From Anaerolineae bacterium (GTDB taxonomy: Bacteria; Chloroflexota; Anaerolineae; UBA4142; SHND01), in NCBI GenBank assembly GCA_020851635.1, contig JADZCJ010000143.1:1-54524 (forward strand): 54,524 nt of DNA, written 5' to 3'. The position numbers and the translations under genes are program-made. Below the pieces are notes generated by a model. The model had not been told where the DNA came from. It saw nothing but the letters and a program-made list of their open reading frames with translations, and ran no database searches. Positions 1 to 8,042 of this stretch are shown here, piece by piece (within the stretch, counting starts at the first letter, position 1; each line of letters begins with the position of its first letter).

Positions 1-19
1 CACACCACTCCCCTGGGAT

Positions 20-1228
20 TTACGATTGCCACACCGCCGGGTCGTATTTGGGCAGTTCGCAGCGGAGCGCACCGTCGGCGCGGTAGCCAAGAGCATAGCC
101 CGCCTGCATCAACTGGTGAATCTCGCTCGTGCCTTCGTAAATGATCGCGCCGCGCGAATTGCGGAGGTAGCGTTCCACATCGTATTCGTCGCTAAAACCG
201 TATGCGCCATGAATCTGGATCGCTTCGTTCGCGGCTTCAAAGGACTGGTCGGTCGCAAACCATTTCAAGAGCGACGTTTCCTTTGTGTTGCGGATGCCCT
301 GATTCTTCATCCAGCCCACTTTTAAATACATTAACTTGCCGTATTCATAATCGCGCACCATCCGCGCGATTTTTTGTTGGACGAGCTGATGCTTGCCGAT
401 CTCGCGCCCAAAGGTCTTGCGCGTGTTGGCATAACTGACGCTCGCTTCCAGCGCGGCGCGAATCAGTCCGACCGCGCCCGAGCCGACGGTGTAGCGTCCG
501 TTGTCGAGACACGACATGGCGATTTTGAACCCCTCGCCTTCCTCGCCCAAACGGTTGGCGACGGGGACGCGCACGTCACTGCAATTGACCCAGCCGGTCG
601 AACCGGCGCGCACGCCCAGTTTGCCGTGAATGTCGCCGCGCGTGACGCCGTCGCGGTCGGTCTCGATGACGAACGCCGAAAGCTGGTCGTGCGGGTCGGG
701 ACGCTCGGGGTTGGTGCGGGCGACCCAGAGGATGTGATGGGCTTTTGTGGCGAGCGAAATCCACATTTTTTCGCCGTTGACGACATAGGAATCGCCGTCG
801 CGTTTGGCGGTGGACGCCATGTTTGCCACGTCGCTGCCGACGCCCGGCTCGGTGAGACCGAACATGGCGTATTTTTTGCCCTGCGCCTGGGGGAGGAGAA
901 ATTTTTGTTTTTGTTCCTCGGTGCCCCATTGGAGGAGGGCAAGCGAGTTAAGCCCCATGTGGACGGACATGACGACGCGGAGCGAAGTGTCTATCGCTTC
1001 GAGTTCTTCGCAGACGAGACCGAGGGTGATGTAATCAAAACCCTGTCCGCCGTATTTTTGTGGGATGCAGATGCCGAGGATGCCGAGCTCGCCCATGCGC
1101 GGGAGAATCGCGGGGTCCATTTGCTGGTCGCGGTCGGCTTGTTTGATGATGGGGGCGATTTCCTTTTTGGCAAAGTCGCGGACCATCGCTTGCGCTTGCA
1201 GGTGTTCCTGGGTGAGGGTGAAATCCAT
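20..1228 (-). CDS. Acyl-CoA dehydrogenase (first of two, last gene of operon in window)
   Basis: A 402-residue flavoprotein of the acyl-CoA dehydrogenase family, expected to oxidise an acyl-CoA to the enoyl-CoA with FAD in the cytoplasm. The family layout is complete: N-terminal helical domain, the FAD/substrate motif FGLTEPGVGSD near residues 123-133, and the C-terminal segment IIYEGTSEIHQ with the usual catalytic Glu. The substrate cannot be read from sequence. Placed with kynurenine and CoA-thioester genes, it probably acts on an intermediate of aromatic-ring breakdown, perhaps a dicarboxyl-CoA of the glutaryl type (inference). The ATG lies 3 nt past the stop of the upstream dehydrogenase, so the two are co-translated. 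The two dehydrogenases differ clearly and are not a recent duplication. Confidence 0.9.
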   Translation of the reverse strand: MDFTLTQEHLQAQAMVRDFAKKEIAPIIKQADRDQQMDPAILPRMGELGILGICIPQKYGGQGFDYITLGLVCEELEAIDTSLRVVMSVHMGLNSLALLQWGTEEQKQKFLLPQAQGKKYAMFGLTEPGVGSDVANMASTAKRDGDSYVVNGEKMWISLATKAHHILWVARTNPERPDPHDQLSAFVIETDRDGVTRGDIHGKLGVRAGSTGWVNCSDVRVPVANRLGEEGEGFKIAMSCLDNGRYTVGSGAVGLIRAALEASVSYANTRKTFGREIGKHQLVQQKIARMVRDYEYGKLMYLKVGWMKNQGIRNTKETSLLKWFATDQSFEAANEAIQIHGAYGFSDEYDVERYLRNSRGAIIYEGTSEIHQLMQAGYALGYRADGALRCELPKYDPAVWQS

Positions 1229-1231
1229 TGA

Positions 1232-2383
1232 TTAATTTTCCTTGCCAATCACATCGCGTGCAATGACGATGCGCTGGATGTGGGATGTGCCTTCGTAAAT
1301 TTGCAGACCCTTGATGTCGCGATAATAGCGTTCGACGGGATATTCGTTGGAATAGCCGCGTCCGCCGTGCAAGAGCACGGCTTCGGAAGCGGCGCGGACG
1401 GCGGCTTCGGTGGCGAACAATTTGGCGATGGAGGTCTCGCGGGTGACGCGCGCGCCCGTGTCCTTGAGCCAGGCGGCGCGATAGACCAACATGCGCGCGG
1501 CGTCCACATCCGCTGCCATGTTGGCGATGACCGCTTGAATCATTTCAAAATCGCCGATGCGTTGACCGAACTGGCGGCGCGCTCGCGCAAAGGCGACGCT
1601 TGCGTCGAGACATGCCTGCGCCACGCCCAACGCGCCCGCGCTCACGCCGAGGCGTCCGTGGTCGAGCGCGGACATGGCGACCTTGAACCCTTCGCCCGCC
1701 TTGCCGAGCAGCGCGGATTGCGGGACGCGCATGTTTTCAAACTGAATGCTGGCGTGATCGGATGCGCGGTGTCCGAGTTCGTGACCGGGCATTTTTTCGC
1801 GGTTGAAACCCGGTGTATTTGTTTCGACGAGAAACGCGCAGATGCCCTTGTGTTTGAGCGAGCGGTCGGCGGAGGCAAACACAATCGCAATGTCGGCAAC
1901 CCCGCCGTTGGTGATCCAGATTTTTTCGCCGTTCAACACAAAAGAGTCGCCGTCTTGAACGGCGGTGGTTTCCATGCTCGCGGCGTCGGAACCCGCGTTC
2001 GGCTCGGTGAGACAATAACAGCCGATCCATTCGCCGCGCGCGAGTTTGGGAAGGATGGATTTTTTTTGTTCGTCCGTGCCCCACGCGAGAATACATTGAG
2101 AGACGAGCGAGGTGTGAACGGTCATGAACCCGCGCACGGACGAGTCTACGCGTCCCAGTTCTTCATAACACAGGGCAAGTGAGACGGCGTCCCACGCTTC
2201 GCCGCCGTATTCCTTGGGGAGGGGTCCGCCGAGCAAGCCCAGCGCGCCCATTTCGCGGACGAGGTCGAGGGGCATGGAGCCGCGTTCGTCCATTTCGCGG
2301 GCGATGGGCGCGACGCGCGTTTGGGCGAAATCGCGGGCGCGATGTTGGATGGCGAGTTGGGAGTCGGTGAGAGAGAAATTCAT
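1232..2383 (-). CDS. Acyl-CoA dehydrogenase (second)
   Basis: A 383-residue acyl-CoA dehydrogenase of typical short-chain family length. Visible motifs are YCLTEPNAGSD (flavin/substrate binding), WITNGG, the RRQFGQ segment and the C-terminal IYEGTSHIQR with the catalytic Glu position, then the usual ending ARDVIGKEN. It should transfer electrons from an acyl-CoA to electron-transfer flavoprotein. It is the tenth gene of the minus-strand kyn operon, between the dienelactone hydrolase and the other dehydrogenase. Having two distinct dehydrogenases in one operon suggests two oxidation steps in the same pathway, or one degradative and one ring-modifying role. The exact substrates are unknown. Confidence 0.92.
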   Translation of the reverse strand: MNFSLTDSQLAIQHRARDFAQTRVAPIAREMDERGSMPLDLVREMGALGLLGGPLPKEYGGEAWDAVSLALCYEELGRVDSSVRGFMTVHTSLVSQCILAWGTDEQKKSILPKLARGEWIGCYCLTEPNAGSDAASMETTAVQDGDSFVLNGEKIWITNGGVADIAIVFASADRSLKHKGICAFLVETNTPGFNREKMPGHELGHRASDHASIQFENMRVPQSALLGKAGEGFKVAMSALDHGRLGVSAGALGVAQACLDASVAFARARRQFGQRIGDFEMIQAVIANMAADVDAARMLVYRAAWLKDTGARVTRETSIAKLFATEAAVRAASEAVLLHGGRGYSNEYPVERYYRDIKGLQIYEGTSHIQRIVIARDVIGKEN

Positions 2384-2401
2384 CGTTGGCTGCGGTAGCG
2401 A

Positions 2402-2420
2402 GGGCGGGGAAACCCCGCCC
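2402..2420. repeat. Short GC palindrome between operon genes
   Basis: Perfect 8-bp stem GGGCGGGG / CCCCGCCC with loop AAA, directly after the stop codon of the dienelactone hydrolase gene and ahead of the acyl-CoA dehydrogenase start. No T-run follows on the minus strand, so it is not a classical terminator. A related but not identical hairpin occurs at 32045-32063. Possible roles are an mRNA-stabilising hairpin or an interspersed palindromic repeat. Confidence 0.6.
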
Positions 2421-3179
2421 CTACGCGGGCGCGCTGTGCGTGTGAATAAAGTTCAGCACGCGCTCCCAGGCGTTGGCGGACGCTTGCGCGAATTCGGTCT
2501 GTTTGCGGTCAAAGAAACTGTGGGGCGCGTTTTCATAGACGACGAGTTTGTGCTCGACGCCCGCCTTGTCGAGCTCGGTGTCCAGCGTCTGGATCGCTTC
2601 GAGGGGAATGCCCTGGTCTGCGCCGCCATACAAGCCCAACACGGGATATTTGACGCTGTGCGCGGTCTCGAGAATCGTGCCCTCGCCGAATTTGCGTTTG
2701 ATGCCGGAATAGAACGGAATCAGTCCCGCCACATCCAAATCCTGCGTCCCGGAAGAAAGCGCGAGGGTGCCGCCGATGCAGAAACCGACGATAAAGATTT
2801 TGGCGTCGGAATCCGAGCGCAGGAAATTCAGCGCGGCATCCACATCGAGCATAAAGGGCGTGAAATCCATTTGGGCGACATGCGGCTGAAAATCAAAGTC
2901 GTCGCCGCGCTCTGACACGCCCGCACTGCGTCCGAAATAGTCAATGGCGAGGGCGCGAATGCCGACCTCGGCGAAACGGAGGGCGAGGTCTTTATAGAAT
3001 TGGTGCAAACCGCGAATGTCGGGATAGATCAAGACCTGCGCGGTGAATGCGCCCGTCGGCTCGGCGAGATACGCGCTATACACGTTTTCGTCGGCACAGC
3101 GCAAGACGAGGTTGCGCCCGGCGGCGGCGCGACGTTCGCCGGGCGGGTCGGGGGGACGCGCATTGCTGTCATAGCACAT
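2421..3179 (-). CDS. Dienelactone hydrolase family protein
   Basis: A 252-residue alpha/beta hydrolase of the dienelactone hydrolase family, probably cytosolic. The catalytic triad of the family is visible: nucleophile Cys in GFCIGG, Asp in GGADQG and His in APHSFFD. A Cys nucleophile is typical of carboxymethylenebutenolidase-like enzymes. In this operon it may hydrolyse a lactone, enol-lactone or thioester formed during ring breakdown. It could also stand in for kynurenine formamidase, since no recognisable formamidase is present in the window, but that is speculation. A MITE-like element (3212-3402) separates it from the upstream ridA-like gene. Confidence 0.88.
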   Translation of the reverse strand: MCYDSNARPPDPPGERRAAAGRNLVLRCADENVYSAYLAEPTGAFTAQVLIYPDIRGLHQFYKDLALRFAEVGIRALAIDYFGRSAGVSERGDDFDFQPHVAQMDFTPFMLDVDAALNFLRSDSDAKIFIVGFCIGGTLALSSGTQDLDVAGLIPFYSGIKRKFGEGTILETAHSVKYPVLGLYGGADQGIPLEAIQTLDTELDKAGVEHKLVVYENAPHSFFDRKQTEFAQASANAWERVLNFIHTHSAPA

Positions 3180-3211
3180 GGGTTGCCTCCTGGAAAAGTG
3201 GAATGGGCGAC

Positions 3212-3402
3212 TATTCCATCCAGCTTTAATGAGCTGACAGATTCTGTCTCGGCAACTCGGAGGAAAACGCGAATCTGCGCGAATTTGGGCTAATTCTGGT
3301 TTTTATTCGTCGTTACGCAAAGCGTAACAATGATTCGTGCCAAGCCGCAGTTTGGCGAAATTCGCGTTTCCTTGTGTCAGTCAATAAAAGCTACTCGAAA
3401 TA
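3212..3402. mobile_element. MITE-like repeat, copy 1
   Basis: A 191-bp element with ends TATTCCATCCAGCTTTAAT and, inverted, TATTTCGAGTAGCTTTTATT. It contains the perfect hairpin GTTACGC-AAA-GCGTAAC and subterminal inverted segments rich in ACGCGAAT. Over 134 bp (3261-3394) it matches 4773-4906 with only two visible differences, and it matches 33254-33459 in inverted orientation over nearly its whole length. It carries no gene and sits between the RidA and dienelactone hydrolase genes. Calling it a MITE is inferred from the inverted ends and copy number. Confidence 0.75.
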
Positions 3403-3411
3403 AAGTTGCTA

Positions 3412-3813
3412 CTACGGAATCACGGCGATGCCTTCGATTTCGATCATGGCGTTCTGGTCGTAAAGACCTTTTACCTCGATCAAGGTCATGGCGGGAAAGT
3501 ATTTGCCAAAGTATTCGCGATAGACCTCGCCGATGCGGCTGCGTTGGGCATGATATGCGCGTTTGTCGGTGACGTAAATAGTGAGTTTGACAATGTCGGT
3601 CATGCTGCCGCCCGCTTGACGCAGGACGGTCTGCATGTTTTCGAGGGTCTTGTGAAACTGGTCAATCAGGTCAAACGGGTTGGCGATTTTGCCCGTGGCG
3701 TCCATGCCGGTTTGACCGGCGAGAAAGAGCACGCGCCCGCCCTGAGTGAGAATGGCGTTCGAGTAGCCGCGCGGCGGGGCGAGGGTTTCGGGGTTGAGGA
3801 TGGTTTTTTGCAT
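3412..3813 (-). CDS. RidA/YjgF-family protein lacking the usual catalytic arginine
   Basis: A 133-residue protein of the Rid (YjgF/YER057c/UK114) family, which forms trimers; many members deaminate reactive enamines or imines. The fold signature is clear: LFLAGQTGMDATGKI, QTVLRQAGGSMTDIVKLTIYV and MIEIEGIAVIP. At the site where archetypal RidA has Arg in the context PARS, this protein reads FPAMTLIEV. The key Arg105-equivalent appears to be Met, so classical imine deaminase activity is unlikely. Other Rid subfamilies act in aromatic-amine catabolism (for example 2-aminomuconate deaminase), which fits the operon. Function is inferred from context only. Confidence 0.88.
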   Translation of the reverse strand: MQKTILNPETLAPPRGYSNAILTQGGRVLFLAGQTGMDATGKIANPFDLIDQFHKTLENMQTVLRQAGGSMTDIVKLTIYVTDKRAYHAQRSRIGEVYREYFGKYFPAMTLIEVKGLYDQNAMIEIEGIAVIP

Positions 3814-3815
3814 GA

Positions 3816-3906
3816 GAGATTGGAGACCGGAGACTCGTTGATGATTGATGATTTTGGATTGCTGATTGCTGATTGACGAACGACGAATGACGAATGACGA
3901 ATGAGG
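3816..3906. repeat. Heptameric repeat array A (13 units)
   Basis: Thirteen consecutive 7-nt units fill the gap before the RidA-like start, read on the plus strand as GAGATTG, GAGACCG, GAGACTC, GTTGATG, ATTGATG, ATTTTGG, ATTGCTG twice, ATTGACG, AACGACG, AATGACG twice and AATGAGG. The phase is kept exactly although the unit sequence drifts. Two other arrays with different units (7156-7267, 16771-16840) show the same 7-nt period. It does not code for protein. Confidence 0.7.
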
Positions 3907-3942
3907 GACAACTTTGTGCCGTGCGCTATTTGCAATCAGCTA

Positions 3943-4734
3943 TCAGCGCCCGCGAAAAACGGGTTTCCGTTTCGATTTGAACGCTTCATAGAACGCGCGG
4001 TGGTCCTCGCCCATCATCATGAGCGCTTGCGCCTGGGCTTCGGCTTCGATAGCGGAATTGAGGTCCATGTGCCATTCGTTGTTGACCATGAGCTTGGTCA
4101 TGCCGAGCGAATAGGTGGGTCCGTTGGCGAGACGGGCGGCGAGCTCGTTTGCGACGGACAGAACCTGATCGAGCGGGACGACGCGGTTTGCCAGCCCGAT
4201 GCGTTCGGCGGCGGCAGCGTCCACATCGTCGCCCAGCATGAGCAGCTCGGTCGCGCGTCCCTGTCCGACGATGCGCGGCAACAGCAAACCCGCCCCCATG
4301 TCCGCGCCGGTCAAGCCGACGCGCGTAAAGAGAAAGGCGAATTTGGCGGACTCGGCGACGATGCGGAAATCGGATGCGAGCGCGATCACGGCGCCCGCGC
4401 CCGCGGCGATGCCGTTGACGGCAGAGATGATCGGTTTGGGCAGCAGGCGCATGTTGCGGACGAGATGCCCGGTCATACGGCAAAATTCGAGATGGGCGTG
4501 CATGTCGCGGTCGAGGAGCGCGCCGATGATTGTGTGGACATCGCCGCCCGCGCAAAAAGCGCGCCCCGTGCCGGTGATCACGACCACGCGCACGGCGTCA
4601 TCATAGCGGAGCGTCTCGAACAGGTCGCGGAGCTGGGCATAGATTTCGAGCGTGATGGCGTTGAGCTGTTCGGGACGATTGAGGGTGATCGTCGCGATGT
4701 GGTCGTTGATTTGATAGTCGAAATCGTAAGGCAT
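3943..4734 (-). CDS. Enoyl-CoA hydratase/isomerase family protein
   Basis: A 263-residue crotonase-fold enzyme of normal length. The start of the fold (ATITLNRPEQLNAIT), the first oxyanion-hole segment (AFCAGGD) and the second (NGIAAGAGAVIALASDF) are visible, as is the region GLTGADMGAGLLLPRIVG where family members carry active-site acids. It should add water to, isomerise or hydrolytically open an enoyl-CoA. In the operon it probably follows the dearomatising monooxygenase and works with the SDR and the acyl-CoA dehydrogenases in a beta-oxidation-like sequence. Crotonases of benzoyl-CoA and phenylacetyl-CoA pathways open rings, so a ring-opening role is also possible. Substrate unknown. Confidence 0.92.
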   Translation of the reverse strand: MPYDFDYQINDHIATITLNRPEQLNAITLEIYAQLRDLFETLRYDDAVRVVVITGTGRAFCAGGDVHTIIGALLDRDMHAHLEFCRMTGHLVRNMRLLPKPIISAVNGIAAGAGAVIALASDFRIVAESAKFAFLFTRVGLTGADMGAGLLLPRIVGQGRATELLMLGDDVDAAAAERIGLANRVVPLDQVLSVANELAARLANGPTYSLGMTKLMVNNEWHMDLNSAIEAEAQAQALMMMGEDHRAFYEAFKSKRKPVFRGR

Positions 4735-4744
4735 GGTGATGGTT

Positions 4745-4914
4745 TATTCCGCGTGTGTTGGATTGCTTGCGTAGGAAAACGCGAATCTACGCGAATTTGG
4801 ACTAATTCTGGTTTTTATTCGTCGTTACGCAAAGCGTAACAATGATTCGTGCCAAGCCGCAGTTTGGCGAAATTCGCGTTTCCTTGTGTCAGTCAATAAA
4901 AGCTACCCGGAATA
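4745..4914. mobile_element. MITE-like repeat, copy 2
   Basis: A 170-bp element starting TATTCC and ending GGAATA. Positions 4773-4906 match copy 1 (3261-3394) with two visible differences. It includes the hairpin GTTACGC-AAA-GCGTAAC. Its left flank is shorter and more diverged than in copies 1 and 3. The right end lies 2 nt from the kynureninase stop codon and the left end 10 nt from the enoyl-CoA hydratase start, so it fills this operon gap. Flanking GTT on both sides could be a 3-nt target duplication. Confidence 0.75.
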
Positions 4915-4916
4915 GT

Positions 4917-6182
4917 TCAGGTAACTGTCGGTCGTTCGATGGAATATTTTTCGTGCAGGCGTTCGGACAGAACACGATGCATTCTCTCCATCGCATAGTA
5001 TACATCCACAAAGCGCGTATAGAGCGGCGCAACCCCAAAACGGATGTTGTCGGGATAGCGAAAGTCGGGAATCACATTCATTTCCTCGATCAAGGCGCGG
5101 TCAATGCGGAGCGCGTCGGGATGACCGAGTGAGATGTGCGAGCCGCGTTGATTCGGGTCGCTGGGGGAATTGAGCGTCACGCCAAACGGGGCGAGATATT
5201 CCTCCCACAGTGTAATCAGAAATTCGGTTTGCGCCACCGATTTTTCGCGCAGACGCTCGATCCCCGCTTCGAGCACCAGGTCCACGCCGGTCTCTACTGC
5301 GAGCATGGAAAGCATCGGCGGCGTGCCGACATTGAAACGCGTCATCCCCGGCGCGGGCGCATAGTCAAACCCCATGGCAAATTGGTCGCGCTGCCCGAAC
5401 CAACCCTGAATCGGATTGCGGAGCTGTGCCTGTAAATCGCGCCGCACATACAAAAAGGCGGGCGCGCCCGGTCCGCCGTTGAGATATTTGTAGGTGCAGC
5501 CGACGGCGAGATCGGCATTGCAATCGTTCAAGTGAATCGGAATCGAACCGACCGAATGGGACAGGTCCCACAGCACGAGCGCGCCCGCGTTGTGTGCCGC
5601 GTCGGTGATGGCGCGCATGTCGTGGACCGCGCCGCTTTTGAACGCGGTGTGGGTGAGGGTGACGAGGGCGCAGTCGTCCGCGGCGATGGCGTCCACAATG
5701 GCGTCGGTCGGGATGGTGATGCCGTCGGACGTGTCTATATAGGTGATTTTTTTGTTACGGGCTTGGGCGATGCCTTGCAGGATATAGGCGTCGGTGGGAA
5801 AGTTGACGGTCTCGGTGACGATTTGGCGGCGCGCGGGACGCAGGTCTAGCGCGGCGTGGACGAGTTTGTAGAAATTGACTGAAGTGGAATCGGCAACGAG
5901 CACCTCGTCGCCCTGCGCGCCGACGAGTCCGGCGATTTTGCCGCCGATGCGCGCGGGCGCATCCATCCACCCCTCGCCCCAGCCGCGCACGAGACGTTTG
6001 CCCCATTCGTTTTGGACCGCCTCGTTCAGGCGCGCGATGGTGCGTTTTGGCAGGCGACCCAGCGAATTGCCGTCCATGTAGATGGTGTCGGGGTCGTCAA
6101 TGACAAATGCGTCGCGAAAGGCGGCGAGGGGGTCGGCGGCGTCGCGGGCGCGGGCGTGTTGTAAATAGGGGGGGAGGGTCAT
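4917..6182 (-). CDS. kynU: Kynureninase
   Basis: A 421-residue pyridoxal-phosphate enzyme that cleaves kynurenine to anthranilate and alanine in the cytoplasm. Typical motifs are YMDGNSLGRLP near the N-terminus, LWDLSHSVGS, and GCTYKYLNGGPGAPAF carrying the Schiff-base lysine; the C-terminal half has the family signature GWFGQ and PSDPNQRGSHISLGH. The frame is open another 53 codons upstream, but that extension translates an interspersed repeat, and the alignable protein starts at MTLPPYLQHARARDAADP. It is adjacent to tryptophan 2,3-dioxygenase, giving a tryptophan-to-anthranilate route. No kynurenine 3-monooxygenase or 3-hydroxyanthranilate dioxygenase is present, which favours the anthranilate branch. 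Confidence 0.95.
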   Translation of the reverse strand: MTLPPYLQHARARDAADPLAAFRDAFVIDDPDTIYMDGNSLGRLPKRTIARLNEAVQNEWGKRLVRGWGEGWMDAPARIGGKIAGLVGAQGDEVLVADSTSVNFYKLVHAALDLRPARRQIVTETVNFPTDAYILQGIAQARNKKITYIDTSDGITIPTDAIVDAIAADDCALVTLTHTAFKSGAVHDMRAITDAAHNAGALVLWDLSHSVGSIPIHLNDCNADLAVGCTYKYLNGGPGAPAFLYVRRDLQAQLRNPIQGWFGQRDQFAMGFDYAPAPGMTRFNVGTPPMLSMLAVETGVDLVLEAGIERLREKSVAQTEFLITLWEEYLAPFGVTLNSPSDPNQRGSHISLGHPDALRIDRALIEEMNVIPDFRYPDNIRFGVAPLYTRFVDVYYAMERMHRVLSERLHEKYSIERPTVT

Positions 6183-6224
6183 TGTAAATCGTGTTTGAGT
6201 GAGAATAACAGGGTGAATGTCATT

Positions 6225-6292
6225 AGTATAATGACAGGATACGGCGAGATTGCGCTCTCTCGACTGCGCTCGAGATCGTTCGAAATGACAGA
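6225..6292. repeat. Interspersed palindromic element (half copy)
   Basis: Within the kynA-kynU gap, the minus strand reads GTCATTTCGAACGATCTCGA followed by GCGCAGTCGAGAGAGCG. The same opening (GTCATTTCGAACGGAAC) starts a fuller copy at 28272-28377. Such elements are widespread short intergenic repeats in many bacteria. Nearby 6220-6234 also holds a small inverted pair (GTCATTAGTATAATGAC). The element is non-coding, which supports the internal start chosen for kynU. Confidence 0.55.
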
Positions 6293-6294
6293 CC

Positions 6295-7134
6295 TTACAA
6301 GGATGTGCGGACCGCCCATAGTTCCGGGAATAATACAACATCCAGGCGCTTTTTCAGATAAGGGATGCCGAGGGTGCCGCCGGTGCCTTGTTTGTAACCG
6401 ATGATGCGTTCGACGGTGGTGACGTGGCGGAAACGCCATTGGCGGAACAGGTCTTCGAGGTCAATCAGTTCTTCGGCGAGCTCGTAGAGGTCCCACCATT
6501 TTGCCGTGTCGCGATATACGGCGAGCCATGCGCCCTCGACAGCGGGATGCGGGACATAGGGTTTGGACCAGTCGCGCTCGAGCGTCTCGGGCGGGAGGGG
6601 GAGCCCGCGGCGCGCAAGCAGGCGCAGGGTTTCATCATAGAGTGAAGGCGAGCCGAGTTCGCGCTCCAAAACGCTGTAAATCTCGGGGCGATGCTCGTGA
6701 GGTTTGAGCATGACGGCGTTCTTGTTGCCCATGATAAATTCGAGCATGCGGTATTGATAGGACTGAAAGCCCGAGGCATTGCCCAGGGTGCCGCGAAAGG
6801 TGAGGTATTCGTTCGGCGTGAGCGTGGCAAGCACCGACCACGCATTGGTCAGCTGTTCGAGAATGCGCGAGACGCGCGCCGTCATTTTGAGCGCGGGAGA
6901 GATGTTGTCCTGTTTGATGTTTTCGCGCGCGGCATCCAATTCGTGCAGGGTCAGTTTGAGCCACAGTTCCATCACATGATGGATGATGACAAAGAGCGGC
7001 TCGTTATGATTGTCCGAGCGCATGTGCTGCGCGGCAAGCAGTTTGTCGAGGTCGAGATAGTCGCCGTAACTCATGGCGCGCTGAAAATCGAGACGGGCGC
7101 CGTATGCGTCGAGAGTTGGAGATTCTTGTGTCAT
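6295..7134 (-). CDS. kynA: Tryptophan 2,3-dioxygenase
   Basis: A 279-residue haem enzyme that opens the indole ring of L-tryptophan to N-formylkynurenine. Length and motifs are typical of bacterial [24 protein letters not shown] near the N-terminus, [13 protein letters not shown] in the middle, and [24 protein letters not shown] near the C-terminus, where the His is the expected proximal haem ligand. It lies upstream of kynU in the same transcript; the gap holds an interspersed element. A formamidase is needed between KynA and KynU, and no recognisable one is encoded here. The dienelactone hydrolase or a gene elsewhere could supply it. Confidence 0.96.
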   Translation of the reverse strand: MTQESPTLDAYGARLDFQRAMSYGDYLDLDKLLAAQHMRSDNHNEPLFVIIHHVMELWLKLTLHELDAARENIKQDNISPALKMTARVSRILEQLTNAWSVLATLTPNEYLTFRGTLGNASGFQSYQYRMLEFIMGNKNAVMLKPHEHRPEIYSVLERELGSPSLYDETLRLLARRGLPLPPETLERDWSKPYVPHPAVEGAWLAVYRDTAKWWDLYELAEELIDLEDLFRQWRFRHVTTVERIIGYKQGTGGTLGIPYLKKRLDVVLFPELWAVRTSL

Positions 7135-7155
7135 GGAAGATTCCTATCTTTTAAG

Positions 7156-7267
7156 GTAAAAGGCGAAAGGCGAAAATCAATCGTCGAAAATCAAAAATCA
7201 AAAATCAAAAATCAAAAATCAAAAATCAAAAATCAAAAATCAAAAATCAAAAATCAAAAATCAAAAC
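7156..7267. repeat. Heptameric repeat array B (16 units)
   Basis: Sixteen 7-nt units in strict phase, plus-strand reading: GTAAAAG, GCGAAAG, GCGAAAA, TCAATCG, TCGAAAA, ten TCAAAAA units and a final TCAAAAC. The last unit overlaps the stop codon of the SDR gene (7261-7263), so the array may have expanded by slippage up to the coding sequence. On the mRNA strand it is a run of GATTTTT units between the SDR and kynA, which could influence translation or transcript stability. Confidence 0.85.
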
Positions 7268-8025
7268 ATGACCATTCCCCCATCCACATTGATCGCCTGA
7301 CCCGTGATGCCGCGGGCGTTGTCGTCGAGGAGCATCAGCGCGACATGGGCGACCTCTTGGGACGTGATGAGGCGATTTTGGGGCGAGAGTTTTCCGAGAT
7401 AGCCGCGCGCATCTGTTTCGGACATTTTGGTGCGGCTGGTCATGTTGACGATTGTGTTGTCGGTCATGGGCGTGTCCACATAGGCGGGACAGATGGCGTT
7501 GACGGTAATGTTGTTGGAGACAAATTCCATGGCGAGGGCGCGTGTCAAGCCGAGGACGCCGTGTTTGGACGCGGTGTAGGCGGCGAGGTATTTGGCGCCG
7601 ACTTTGGACGAGATGGACGCGATGTTGATGATGCGTCCCCAGTTGGCGGCGACCATCATGGGCGCGACGGCTTTGGTGACGTAATAGACCGAGTTGAGGT
7701 TGGTGTCGAGGATGCGATGCCAGAGCGCGTCGTCGTGTCCCAGAAACTTGTGCGAGCCGCTGATGCCCGCGTTGTTGACGAGGATGGTGATGGGACCATA
7801 GTCCGCTTGAATGCGCAAGACTGCGTTTTCGATGGCTTGCGGGTCGGTGACGTCGCAGACGATGGGGAGCGCCTGCCCGCCCGCGGCTCGAATTTGTTGG
7901 GCGACGCGGTCAATATCGGTTTGCGTGCGCGCCGAGAGGGCGACGACAATATTTTTTTTGGCAAACTCGCGGGCAATGACCTCGCCGATGCCTTTACCTG
8001 CGCCTGTGATCCATGCGACTTGCAT
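7261..8025 (-). CDS. Short-chain dehydrogenase/reductase (3-hydroxyacyl type)
   Basis: A 254-residue classical SDR. Visible features are the NAD(P)-binding TGAGKGIGE at the N-terminus, NNAG (as LVNNAGISGS), the catalytic Ser region IINIASISSKVG, YTASKHG with catalytic Tyr and Lys, and the C-terminal NVDGGMVMF. It resembles 3-hydroxybutyrate dehydrogenase and 3-oxoacyl reductases. In the operon it is a candidate for oxidising a 3-hydroxyacyl-CoA after hydration, or for reducing the keto group made by the monooxygenase (inference). The start at 8025 is preferred to a TTG 21 nt upstream because AAAGGA precedes it at good spacing. The stop lies inside a heptamer array. Confidence 0.92.
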   Translation of the reverse strand: MQVAWITGAGKGIGEVIAREFAKKNIVVALSARTQTDIDRVAQQIRAAGGQALPIVCDVTDPQAIENAVLRIQADYGPITILVNNAGISGSHKFLGHDDALWHRILDTNLNSVYYVTKAVAPMMVAANWGRIINIASISSKVGAKYLAAYTASKHGVLGLTRALAMEFVSNNITVNAICPAYVDTPMTDNTIVNMTSRTKMSETDARGYLGKLSPQNRLITSQEVAHVALMLLDDNARGITGQAINVDGGMVMF

Positions 8026-8042
8026 GTGTGTATCCTTTATCG

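Noticed and set aside
374-2182. Long plus-strand open frames opposite the two acyl-CoA dehydrogenases
   Set aside because: They are antisense to clear enzymes, have low-complexity Arg/Gly/Val-rich translations and no motifs; GC-rich codon bias creates such frames.
6183-6341. 53-residue N-terminal extension of kynureninase
   Set aside because: It translates an interspersed palindromic element and is not part of the enzyme fold.
7156-7267. CRISPR array
   Set aside because: The repeats are 7 nt and contiguous with no spacers, and no cas genes are present.
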